The position numbers were made by a program, and so were the translations under genes. A DNA stretch of 64,000 bases from JAGDVO01 sp964590075 [NCBI: uncultured Aquificales bacterium] (GTDB taxonomy: Bacteria > Thermosulfidibacterota > Thermosulfidibacteria > Thermosulfidibacterales), in contig CAZPXS010000004.1 of NCBI GenBank assembly GCA_964590075.1, forward strand, positions 134,141 to 198,140. The letters run 5' to 3'. This document shows, one piece after another, positions 29,033 to 40,154 of the stretch. The notes under the pieces were generated by a model, which was given only the letters and a program-made list of their open reading frames with translations, had not been told where the DNA came from and made no database searches. Position 1 is the first letter of the stretch. Every line of letters starts with the position of its first letter.

Positions 29033-29569
29033 ATGGATGGGCTTAACGTGTTTATAGCGGGAATAGGTGGTCAGGGTTCTCTCCTTATCGGTCAGATTCT
29101 CGCATCGGTTGGGATAGAGAAGGGCTATAACGCTACATGGGTACCTATATATGGTGTCGAAAAGAGAGGTGGGGATGCAACCGTTATGGTTATACTTTCG
29201 AAGGAGGAGATTACAAGCCCTATATTCTATCAGTTCGATAACATGATAGTGATGCATAATAGAATGTGGGAGAAGTATAGGGATAGAGTAAAAAAGGGTG
29301 GGTTGTTACTAGTTAACGAGTCGATAGTCAAAGTGGAGGATAGAGAAAACTACAGGTACTATGGGGTTCCAGCGACGGATATAGCACTCGAGATAGGAGA
29401 TGAGGTTATAACCAACATGGTCTTACTCGGGGCCTTTTTGAAATTAAAACCTATCTTTAGTCTGGAGGATGTTATAGGATATGTCAAAAGTAACCTTAAG
29501 AAGGAGGAGTTGGTAAGGTTGAATATAGAAGCTTTAGAGAAGGGGTATAGTTACATATCATCGTCGTAG
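29033..29569 (+). CDS. 2-oxoacid:ferredoxin oxidoreductase, gamma subunit
   Basis: 178 residues. GIGGQGSLLIGQILA at the N-terminus and EKRGGDATVMV are hallmarks of the gamma (Por/Kor C-type) subunit of ferredoxin-dependent 2-oxoacid oxidoreductases. It begins 4 bases after the beta gene. No alpha subunit or ferredoxin-like delta subunit is encoded in the window, so these must come from elsewhere. The 3' end overlaps the convergent gene at 29551 by 19 bases. Confidence 0.85.
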   Translation: MDGLNVFIAGIGGQGSLLIGQILASVGIEKGYNATWVPIYGVEKRGGDATVMVILSKEEITSPIFYQFDNMIVMHNRMWEKYRDRVKKGGLLLVNESIVKVEDRENYRYYGVPATDIALEIGDEVITNMVLLGAFLKLKPIFSLEDVIGYVKSNLKKEELVRLNIEALEKGYSYISSS

Positions 29570-30597
29570 TTATTAAAATCTACCGACAGATCATACATCT
29601 CTTTTATTAACTTTATCTCTCTTTTCTTGTTGAGGATCTTTTCAAATTCTCTTTTTGTTGTAACTTCTTTATTTTCTAAAAGTTCGATTATTGTTTCTAT
29701 GCTGTCAGTCATGTTCTCATTGATTTTATTTCTTGTTGAGGCTATTTCTGCTCCTACCGATTCGATAATCATGATGATAAGCTTTTCTTCAACCAGAGCC
29801 CACTTTATACTCTGTTCTATAAGACCAAGTTTGCTAAAGTATATTTGTAATATCCTATATATCCAATAGTTTTCAAGCTTTATTGGTTCAAGATTAGCTT
29901 TAACGCTGAGATACCTTACTATATCTCTTAGCCATCTCTCTTTAAATATAAATGGTTTTTTTTCTAATAGTAGATTAGCTATCTCTAAGTTCGCCTCTTT
30001 ATCAAATGGGTTTGTCCTTAGATATTCTTCTAATATACTTTTAGCTGTTTTCTTATCACCAGTCTTATATATGTTATATAAGGTTATCTTGGCAGGTAAA
30101 AAGCTTTTTGATAATTTTTTAACTGTTTTTATAATATTTCTGTCTAAATTACTCTTGTTATTTTTGCCATTTTCTAAGATGTACCACGTGTATATATCAA
30201 TACTATCTGTAAGAATAGATTTTAGAATTTCATTTACTTCATCTTTTTTGTTTGATAGGAGATAAAATGTGAGCTCTACAAATTTTTTTAAGTTATCTGA
30301 ATTTAAGAGTTTTTCAACTTCATCCATTATATTTGCTATATCGTAACCGAGTTCTATCATTACTTTAGTTAGGTAAAATAGTACGTTTCTATCGATGATG
30401 TTATATGTCTTTATCATCTTCGTAAGTGTTTTGAGGGCTCTTTCGTGGTCTTCAGTTTCAAGGTAGTATAGAGAAAGGACCAATCCCTTTTCTGGATTTT
30501 TCCTTGCGTAGCCTTTGAGCAGTTTTTCTACTTTGTTTAGATCTCCTATTTCAAGGTGCTTTAAAATACTTTTGTATTCTGTGGTTGATAACATCAT
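29551..30597 (-). CDS. AT-rich helical-repeat (TPR-like) protein of unknown function
   Basis: 348 residues, all helical and rich in Lys/Leu/Ile/Asn, with no signal peptide. The N-terminal half reads like degenerate tetratricopeptide repeats (for example EKGLVLSLYYLETEDHERAL, followed by similar units). I recognise no family motif. Base composition is clearly more AT-rich than its neighbours, which may mean recent acquisition or weak selection. It is transcribed alone and divergently from the nitroreductase gene; its end overlaps the oxidoreductase gamma gene by 19 bases. Confidence 0.6.
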   Translation of the reverse strand: MMLSTTEYKSILKHLEIGDLNKVEKLLKGYARKNPEKGLVLSLYYLETEDHERALKTLTKMIKTYNIIDRNVLFYLTKVMIELGYDIANIMDEVEKLLNSDNLKKFVELTFYLLSNKKDEVNEILKSILTDSIDIYTWYILENGKNNKSNLDRNIIKTVKKLSKSFLPAKITLYNIYKTGDKKTAKSILEEYLRTNPFDKEANLEIANLLLEKKPFIFKERWLRDIVRYLSVKANLEPIKLENYWIYRILQIYFSKLGLIEQSIKWALVEEKLIIMIIESVGAEIASTRNKINENMTDSIETIIELLENKEVTTKREFEKILNKKREIKLIKEMYDLSVDFNNYDDDM

Positions 30598-30654
30598 GTA
30601 TCTTTATTAGAATTACTATAGCAATTAGACGAGTAAGTCAAGGAGGATCAAGGG

Positions 30655-31392
30655 GTGTTTGAATTGACGATAGGAGAGAGATTTTTTCAGGAAACGAAGT
30701 ATGGGAGAGGTAGGAGGATACCTGAAACGAGAATATTGAGAGATCCTACTCCCTTTAAGGAGTACCCTCAAGTTCCTCAGTTCAAGCTTCCCAATCCTGT
30801 GGTCGTTGATGGTCCCGGTATATGGAGGACTATTTTGAAGAGACGTTCCATAAGAAATTATGATAGTAGTTTTGTGCTGGATTTAGAGGGACTTTCACAG
30901 ATAGTATGGGCTTCCTGTGGGATAAGTTCTATTCGGGATGGCTATGCCTTTAGAACTTGGCCGAGCGCTGGGGCACTTTATCCTATCGAGACATACCTAT
31001 ACGTTAGTAATGTTGAAGGTTTACAAAAGGGTATTTATCACTATAATGTTAAGAATCATTCACTCGAGTTGATCTTTTCAGCGGATTATGGAAGATCCCT
31101 TACCACAGCCTGTTTAGGTCAGGGTATGGTTAAAAATTCCATCGTCACCTTCATATGGACGGCTGTATTTGATAGATGTAGAATTAAGTATGGGGAACGT
31201 GCCTATAGGTATATATTTATAGAGGTTGGTCATATATGCCAGAATCTGTATTTAGCATGCACAGCTATCAATCTTGCCTGCTGCGCGATAGGTGCCTTTT
31301 TGGATGATGAGGTTAACTCTATAATCGGTGTTGATGGTGTCACTGAAAGTACTATTTATATAGCTACAGTTGGTTATCCTTCAGGTAGATAG
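30655..31392 (+). CDS. SagB/ThcOx-type nitroreductase-like FMN oxidoreductase
   Basis: 245 residues. Nitroreductase-fold signatures: RRSIRNYDS, LSQIVWASCGI, PSAGALYPIETYLYV, GIYHYNV and EVGHICQNLYLAC. These match the SagB-type dehydrogenase family, which in TOMM clusters oxidises azolines, though many members stand alone with unknown substrates. GTG 30655 has AGGAGG at 30641-30646. No TOMM cyclodehydratase or precursor is nearby, so a housekeeping redox role is as likely. priA follows by 5 bases. Confidence 0.78.
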   Translation: MFELTIGERFFQETKYGRGRRIPETRILRDPTPFKEYPQVPQFKLPNPVVVDGPGIWRTILKRRSIRNYDSSFVLDLEGLSQIVWASCGISSIRDGYAFRTWPSAGALYPIETYLYVSNVEGLQKGIYHYNVKNHSLELIFSADYGRSLTTACLGQGMVKNSIVTFIWTAVFDRCRIKYGERAYRYIFIEVGHICQNLYLACTAINLACCAIGAFLDDEVNSIIGVDGVTESTIYIATVGYPSGR

Positions 31393-31397
31393 GGTTC

Positions 31398-33545
31398 ATG
31401 CTTGTTGAAGTTGTTTTCCCTCTTGCCTTTGATAAACCGCTTATATATAGCTGCGATTCTGAAGAGGTAAGGGTTGGTTGTAGAGTTATAGCTCCATTAA
31501 AGGGTAAACCTCGTATAGGTTTTGTCTATAATATCCTTGATCATAGTGTTGGTGATTTGGGTTTTAAGGTTGAGAGTGTAATAGAGATTCTCGATAGTGA
31601 TCCTATTTTGCCGGAAGATGTTATTGAACTTATAAAGAGGATTTCGGACTATTACGTTGAACCACCGGGTCTATTTATGTATAGTGCGATCCCACCCTAT
31701 GCCAGATGGGGACGGGAACCGAAGGTATCAAGGTTACCAAGGTTCGTTAAGTTAAATAGATCCTTAGATCTCGGTGGTATTAGACTTACGGAAAAGCAGA
31801 GGGAAGTTATAAGGATACTGGAGGATAGGGATTTTATAGAGGTAAGTGAACTAGAGGAGATATGGAAGATAAAAAGGGATATTGTTAGGGTTTTGTTTAA
31901 GAGGGGTATACTTTTACCTGTCCAACCTGAGGAAGCTATTCTGGATAGGTTGGATGAAAAGATAGAATATACCGATGAGCAACTTGAGGCTATTAGGGAG
32001 GTTACAGGGAACCTTGGAGATTTTGGTGTTTACCTTTTATTCGGACCCTGTGGATCGGGTAAAACTGAGGTTTATAAAGCCATCGCTAAAAGGGTGTTTG
32101 ATGAGGGTAAATCTGTGCTTATTCTTGTTCCCGAGATCGTTCTCACTCCACACTATGTTAAGAGGTTTATAGGATTATTCGGAGATAGCTGCACCACTTT
32201 ACACAGTTCTCTCAGTGATCAGGAAAGATACAGGATATGGATGGATATAAGGAGGGGTATAAAGAGAGTCGTTATAGGAACGAGATCAAGTGTATTTGCG
32301 CCTCTTGTCAATTTAGGGCTGATAGTTGTCGATGAGGAGCAGGAACCTTCCTACAAGCAGAAGGAATCTCCAAGGTATAACGCAAGAGACGTTGCCATAA
32401 TGAGGGCTTATATAAGTAGGATCCCTATTGTCCTTGGTTCAGCAACTCCGCAGGTTGAGACCTATTATAAGGCCTTAAAAGGTAAATTTAAGCTTTTAAG
32501 ACTTAAAAAATTGTACGATAGTAACATTAGGGTTGAGATAGTTGATCTTAATAGAGAGAAATCCATCATATCGGAGAAATTGAAGTCTGAGATCAAAGAT
32601 AAGCTCGATAAGAAGGAATCGGTAATGATACTTTACAACAAGAGAGGTTTTTATAGAAGTATAATCTGTGAGGATTGTGGTAAGTTTGTAAAGTGTCCAT
32701 CCTGTGATGTTACACTAGTTTTACATAGGAGAGATTCTCAGTTTGTACTTACCTGCCATTTCTGTGGTTTTGTTAGACCAGCCCTTAGAGTTTGTGAGAA
32801 CTGTGGTAGTCATAGATTAAAGGCGAGAGGTATAGGTATCCAGCAACTGGAGGAGATCATCTCAAGGGAGTTTAGTAATGCAAGGATAGAGAGGATGGAC
32901 TTAGATAGTGTAAATTCCATCTACAAAAAGTATGAGATTGTAGAAAGGATGGCAAGGGGAGAGATAGACATACTCATCGGGACCCAGATGATAGCGAAGG
33001 GACACCATTTTCCCAATGTGACTTTATCAGCTGTATTACTTGCCGATCAGATCCTTAATTTCCCAGATTTTAGAAGCGCCGAGAGAACCTTTCAGCTTGT
33101 AACCCAGATGGCGGGAAGAAGTGGAAGAGGTGATAGGGAGTCTACCGTTTTGATACAAACATTTATACCCGATCACTACTCCATAGTTTACGGAGCTAAT
33201 CAGGATTATGAATCCTTTTTTGAGGAAGAGATAAAGCGTAGAAGAAAGTTCGATTATCCCCCTTTCTCTAAGATGGCAAGGCTATTGTTCGTTGGTAAAA
33301 GGAGAGAGAAAGTTGTGGCTATATCTACAAAACTTGCGGAAGAGATAAAGAATACTAGAGGAGATATAACGGTTATAGGTCCAACACCCCTTTTAGTGGA
33401 GAAGGTGGAGGGAAAATATAGATGGGCTGTATTCTTAAAGGCTAAAAAATCGAGGGTCCTTAGAGATGTGATGAAGACTATTCCATCTTCAATTTCAGAT
33501 GTTAGAATCCATAAGGATATGGATCCTTATGAACTCATCGTCTAA
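31398..33545 (+). CDS. priA: Primosomal protein N' (replication restart helicase PriA)
   Basis: 715 residues. N-terminal DNA-binding region, then helicase motifs: FGPCGSGKTEVY (about 213-224), DEEQ (about 311), GSATPQVETYY, and C-terminal TQMIAKGHHFPNVT and QMAGRSGRGD. Two zinc sites between them: CEDCGKFVKCPSC and CHFCGF...CENCGSH (about 424-472). Loads DnaB at stalled forks. ATG 31398 follows the nitroreductase gene by 5 bases. Confidence 0.96.
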   Translation: MLVEVVFPLAFDKPLIYSCDSEEVRVGCRVIAPLKGKPRIGFVYNILDHSVGDLGFKVESVIEILDSDPILPEDVIELIKRISDYYVEPPGLFMYSAIPPYARWGREPKVSRLPRFVKLNRSLDLGGIRLTEKQREVIRILEDRDFIEVSELEEIWKIKRDIVRVLFKRGILLPVQPEEAILDRLDEKIEYTDEQLEAIREVTGNLGDFGVYLLFGPCGSGKTEVYKAIAKRVFDEGKSVLILVPEIVLTPHYVKRFIGLFGDSCTTLHSSLSDQERYRIWMDIRRGIKRVVIGTRSSVFAPLVNLGLIVVDEEQEPSYKQKESPRYNARDVAIMRAYISRIPIVLGSATPQVETYYKALKGKFKLLRLKKLYDSNIRVEIVDLNREKSIISEKLKSEIKDKLDKKESVMILYNKRGFYRSIICEDCGKFVKCPSCDVTLVLHRRDSQFVLTCHFCGFVRPALRVCENCGSHRLKARGIGIQQLEEIISREFSNARIERMDLDSVNSIYKKYEIVERMARGEIDILIGTQMIAKGHHFPNVTLSAVLLADQILNFPDFRSAERTFQLVTQMAGRSGRGDRESTVLIQTFIPDHYSIVYGANQDYESFFEEEIKRRRKFDYPPFSKMARLLFVGKRREKVVAISTKLAEEIKNTRGDITVIGPTPLLVEKVEGKYRWAVFLKAKKSRVLRDVMKTIPSSISDVRIHKDMDPYELIV

Positions 33546-33647
33546 TTTAGCATAAAATTTGTGCAAAAAGCATCATCGTTATATTGTTTTTTATGTGTGA
33601 GTATTATATCTTTTGAACCCCAGAACTATACTCAATGGAGGTGGGTT

Positions 33648-35288
33648 ATGTTCTACTGGTCAAGGGTTAACGATGCCTTAGGGGCGGTAAATAGGGGTGA
33701 TCGTGTTGAATCCGGTTTATGTAGTTTATGTAGGATCGATTGTAAAGGTAAGTGTGAAGTTTGGTTGTCGAGTTTACTTGGCAGGAAGATGTTGTATCCG
33801 AGAGATTTTGGTAATGTGACGGCTGGTAGTGGTAACATAGTCCATGTTGGTGTAAGTTATAATTCTCTCAGGATAGTAGGTAGGCTGTACGGTGCAAAGG
33901 GTGTTCCTGAGGGTATACCTCATACACCTGACTACTGTGTTTTCCCAAATGCCAGTACCGAGGGTGAGTTTGGTAACAACGTAAAAACAAAGTTCCGTGT
34001 ACCCATAATAAGTGGTGCTCTCGGTTCGACCTTTGTTGCTGCAAAGGCCTGGGAATCTTTGGCCATTGGTGCCGCACTTTGTGGTTTCCCTATAGTTGTA
34101 GGAGAGAATGTGGTAGGTGTTGATAGACAGTCGGTATTTGAAAATGGGAAAGTCAAAAAGTCTCCTGAGCTTGATAGGAGGATAGAAAGTTTCCTAAGGT
34201 ATTACGATGGTTACGGTGCCATAATTGTCCAGATGAACGTTGAGGATACGAGAAATGGGGTAGCCGAGTATGTGATAGAGAAGTACGGCGATAAGGTTAT
34301 AATAGAGCTAAAGTGGGGTCAGGGTGCAAAGACCATAGGTGGAGAGATCCAGGTTGATGATCTTGAATACGCGCTTTTACTTAAAAAGAGAGGTTATGTG
34401 CTTGATCCTGATCCTGAGTTACCCGAGGTACAGGAGGCCTTTAAGAAACATGCTATAAAATCTTTTGCTAGACATAGTAGGTTAGGTTACACGGATCTTG
34501 ACAAGCCCGAGCAGGTTGTTGAAGCCCTGATGAGGGAAGTGGAGAGGTTAAGGAAGCTTGGGTATAAGAGAATAACCCTCAAGACAGGAGCTTACGGACT
34601 CGAGGCTCTCGCTATAGCTATAAAGGCTGCTACAGAGGCTGGTCTTGATCTCCTTACCATAGACGGTGCTGGTGGTGGTACCGGTATGAGTCCGTGGAAC
34701 ATGATGGAACACTGGGGCGTACCTTCTGTGTATCTTCATTCCAAGGCCTATGAGTATGCTATATATCTTGCCTCAAGGGGTAAAAAGGTTGTTGATCTTG
34801 CATTTGGTGGTGGTTTTGCGAGGGAGGATCACATCTTCAAGGCCCTTGCATTAGGAGCACCTTTTGCTAAGCTCGTTTGCCTAGGTAGAGCCCTGATGAT
34901 ACCTGCTTTCCTTGGTTCCAATATAGAGGGAGTATTGAGATCGGGAAGGAAGGAAAAAGTTTTTGGCCAGTGGAACGAGTTACCTCCTAGTGTTAAGGAG
35001 ATAGGTACGACTGAGGAAGAGATATTCGCCTGCTACTTTGAGGTTCAGAAGAAGGTGGGTAAGGATGAGATGAAGAATATACCCCTTGGAGCCGTTGCTC
35101 TCTATACCTACGTGGATAAACTAAAGGCAGGTTTACAGCAGTTTATGTCTGGTGCAAGAAAATTCTCTCTCGATGCTATCAGTAGAGATGATCTATACGC
35201 GATGAACAGGGAGACTGCCGAAGTGACTGGTATACCTTACGTTATGGAAGCCGAGGATGAGTTGGCAAAAAGGATTTTAGACCTATAG
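33648..35288 (+). CDS. Glutamate-synthase-like FMN-binding protein
   Basis: 546 residues from ATG 33648, with GGAGGT at 33637-33642 (an upstream extension in frame has no SD and reads as noncoding). The body matches the FMN/TIM-barrel domain of glutamate synthase: QGAKTIGGEI, TIDGAGGGTGMSPWNMM and LAFGGGFAREDHI with CLGRALMIP. An N-terminal cysteine cluster CSLCRIDCKGKC (about 29-40) may hold an iron-sulfur cluster. No glutaminase domain is present, so it is not classical GltB; it belongs to the stand-alone synthase-like family of anaerobes, whose reaction is uncertain. Confidence 0.75.
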   Translation: MFYWSRVNDALGAVNRGDRVESGLCSLCRIDCKGKCEVWLSSLLGRKMLYPRDFGNVTAGSGNIVHVGVSYNSLRIVGRLYGAKGVPEGIPHTPDYCVFPNASTEGEFGNNVKTKFRVPIISGALGSTFVAAKAWESLAIGAALCGFPIVVGENVVGVDRQSVFENGKVKKSPELDRRIESFLRYYDGYGAIIVQMNVEDTRNGVAEYVIEKYGDKVIIELKWGQGAKTIGGEIQVDDLEYALLLKKRGYVLDPDPELPEVQEAFKKHAIKSFARHSRLGYTDLDKPEQVVEALMREVERLRKLGYKRITLKTGAYGLEALAIAIKAATEAGLDLLTIDGAGGGTGMSPWNMMEHWGVPSVYLHSKAYEYAIYLASRGKKVVDLAFGGGFAREDHIFKALALGAPFAKLVCLGRALMIPAFLGSNIEGVLRSGRKEKVFGQWNELPPSVKEIGTTEEEIFACYFEVQKKVGKDEMKNIPLGAVALYTYVDKLKAGLQQFMSGARKFSLDAISRDDLYAMNRETAEVTGIPYVMEAEDELAKRILDL

Positions 35289-35357
35289 GTATTGAAATAA
35301 TTTTTGGATGTATTAAATTATAAACAGGGTAACAAAAACTAATAGGAGGTAGGTGAG

Positions 35358-35600
35358 ATGAGGAAATTGGTTGCAGTAATCGGATTGGTGGCTTTTGTGG
35401 GAACTGGTGTGGCATTTGCAGCAAAGTGTGACTCTTGCCACAAGGGTGACAAGGCTCTCGATAAGCTAACAAAGGCGAAGGGAATCGACTCCTGCCAGAA
35501 GCTACTAGATGATCTCAGAAAGGGTCCAAAGGCTGGTCTCCACAAGAAATTCACAGACGACGACATCAAGGCTGAATGTAAGGCTCTAAACCTAAAGTAA
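35358..35600 (+). CDS. Small periplasmic monoheme cytochrome c
   Basis: 80 residues. Sec signal peptide (KLVAVIGLVAFVGTGVAFA, cleavage after about residue 21), then CDSCH, a c-type heme motif, immediately at the mature N-terminus. Two more cysteines (DSCQK, AECKA) could form a disulfide; no Met lies in the mature part, but a His in GLHKKF may be the second axial ligand. Probably an electron carrier; partner unknown. GGAGG precedes the ATG and a strong terminator follows, so it is monocistronic. Confidence 0.8.
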   Translation: MRKLVAVIGLVAFVGTGVAFAAKCDSCHKGDKALDKLTKAKGIDSCQKLLDDLRKGPKAGLHKKFTDDDIKAECKALNLK

Positions 35601-35618
35601 TTTAGTTGACCGGTTTTT

Positions 35619-35657
35619 GGCCACCACCAACGGGTGGTGGCCTTTTTTATTTTTTTA
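35619..35657 (+). terminator. Intrinsic terminator after the cytochrome c gene
   Basis: 10-bp stem GGCCACCACC (35619-35628) with GGTGGTGGCC (35633-35642), loop AACG, then a T-run to 35657. Near-ideal rho-independent terminator for the + strand. Confidence 0.95.
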
Positions 35658-35670
35658 ATGTTATTGTTTT

Positions 35671-36529
35671 TTACTTTGCTATCGATATGAGGATTAAACC
35701 GAGTATCATCAAGATGCTACCTAATAGTCTATTTTTAAATTCGGACTCTTTTAGTAGATAATGTCCCATAATAACTGAAAATAGTAAGCTTGTTCTTTTT
35801 ACTGCTATCATGTAACTTGCCTTGGTTAAACTTATAGCCAAAAAATGTGTGACTATTGATACTGCAAGAAAGAATCCACACAAGAGATTCTCCCTACAAA
35901 AGACTATCCTCAATAATTTTCTAATGTTTTCTCTCTTACTGAAAATAACTATTGGTGTAGCCATAGCTATCGATATTAATGGATAGTATAGTAGGGCAAA
36001 GTCAAAGGGGTTCATAATAGTTACGCATTCCTTTGAGATTGTTGTGGTTAGGGCATAGATAACCGTTGCTATGCTCATATATATGATTCCCCTAAGGTTA
36101 CTCTCCTTTCTTGCTCCTTTAGTTCTAAATATCGAAAAACTTCCCACCGTTACTAGGAATATACCGATGATTCCTAATAGTGACGGGTACTCCCTGAGTA
36201 TTATCATTGATGTGATAGCTACAAGTAGTGGACTAAAGGCGGTTATAGGTATCACCAGTGAAATATGGGCTATACTAATGGCTTGACTATATAGGATAAA
36301 GGCTATTATTTCGAGCGGAACTAGAATAATTAGATAAAGATACAAGTTATGGTTTACCTTAAGTATCTCATCCACTTTAAATGGCAGTAGTGGAATGAGA
36401 AAAATGCTACTAGTTAAGAATCTTATCAGGGCTATATCCTTTGGTTTTAGATCTTTCATGTAAAGCTTTGCCAAAAAAATCGCTTACTGATACAGAGATC
36501 GCAGAGATCAGGGAAAGAATAAACCACAT
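35671..36529 (-). pseudogene. EamA/DMT-family transporter gene broken by a frameshift at a T7 run
   Basis: Ten-helix drug/metabolite exporter-like protein. The main frame (minus strand, from about 36474) lacks the first EamA helix. That helix is present just upstream in another frame: ATG 36529 opens MWFILSLISAISVSVSDFF, and after seven T (A7 at 36473-36479 on the + strand) the frame is lost. With six T the two parts join as SDFLAKLYMKDL, giving a full-length protein of about 286 residues. It could be a recent null mutation, a slippage switch, or a sequencing/assembly error. It starts 7 bases after ligA. Confidence 0.75.
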
Positions 36530-36535
36530 TATATC

Positions 36536-39245
<2,710 letters not shown>

Positions 39246-39249
<4 letters not shown>

Positions 39250-40154
39250 ATTTTACCTCCATAACCGAGGAGAAAGTCCTTTACATTCATTCTCCTTTTA
39301 TTCTCCGGTTGTATCTCAATTATAGAGACTCCTCCTTTTCCTGTTGCAATCACGAGTTCTCCCTTTTTAGGATCCTTCACAACCACCTTACCCGGTTCTC
39401 CTTCAATATATTCCACCACCCTGGCTTTATATATTTTATACTGATTATTACCTATTTTTGCTATAGCTCCCGGTGTTGGAGATAGGGCCCTTATTAGGTT
39501 TACTATCTCCGGTGCGCTTTTATTCCAATCTATTGTCGTATCCTCCTTCCTTATAGGTTTTGTGTAGGTGGCTTTACTATCATCCTGAGGTATTCTAATT
39601 ATTTTACCTTCCTTTAACATATCTATGGCTATATCCATAAGTTCAACCGATAGTCTTACAAGCTTTTCCTTTAGGGATCCGTAATCGTCCTCATCATCTA
39701 TTTCCAACTCTCTTTGTATGAATATATCACCCGCATCGAGGAATTCGTTCATCCACATTATCGTTACTCCCGTTATTCTCTCACCGTTCATCAGTGCGCT
39801 TTGGATAGGTGTTGCTCCTCTGTATTTTGGTAGTAGAGATGGATGTACGTTTAGTGCACCTATTTTAGGTATTTCAAGGATCTCCTTGGGAATTATCTGA
39901 CCATAGCTTGCAAGCACAATAATATCTGGTCTTAGCTCCCTTATTTTATCGGTGACTTCTCTTATCTTTTCAGGTGTAAGGACCTTTAGTCCAAGTTTAT
40001 CCGCCTCAATATTAACCGGTGTTGGTGTTTCCTTTAAGCCTCTACCCTTTGGTTTCGGTGGTTGTGTTATTACTAGTATTAAGTCCGTTTTTTCCTTTAC
40101 CTTTTTTAAGATCGGTACTGCAAAGTCATCGGTTCCTATGAATATACTCTTCAT
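39246..40154 (-). CDS. fmt: Methionyl-tRNA formyltransferase
   Basis: Formylates initiator Met-tRNA with 10-formyl-THF. 302 residues: FIGTDDFAVPILK, active-site NVHPSLLPKYRGATPIQ with VTIMWMNEFLDAGD (Asn-His-Asp triad region), and a C-terminal OB-fold. Overlaps both the GH57 gene upstream and ccdA downstream by 4 bases. Confidence 0.95.

Noticed and set aside
32040-32060. Partial match to the GCCAGACCTGTGG repeat inside priA
   Set aside because: Only a partial match and inside the priA Walker A coding region; most likely chance.
33561-33647. Longer N-terminus for the glutamate-synthase-like protein
   Set aside because: No SD, low-complexity residues, and the strong GGAGGT sits directly before ATG 33648.
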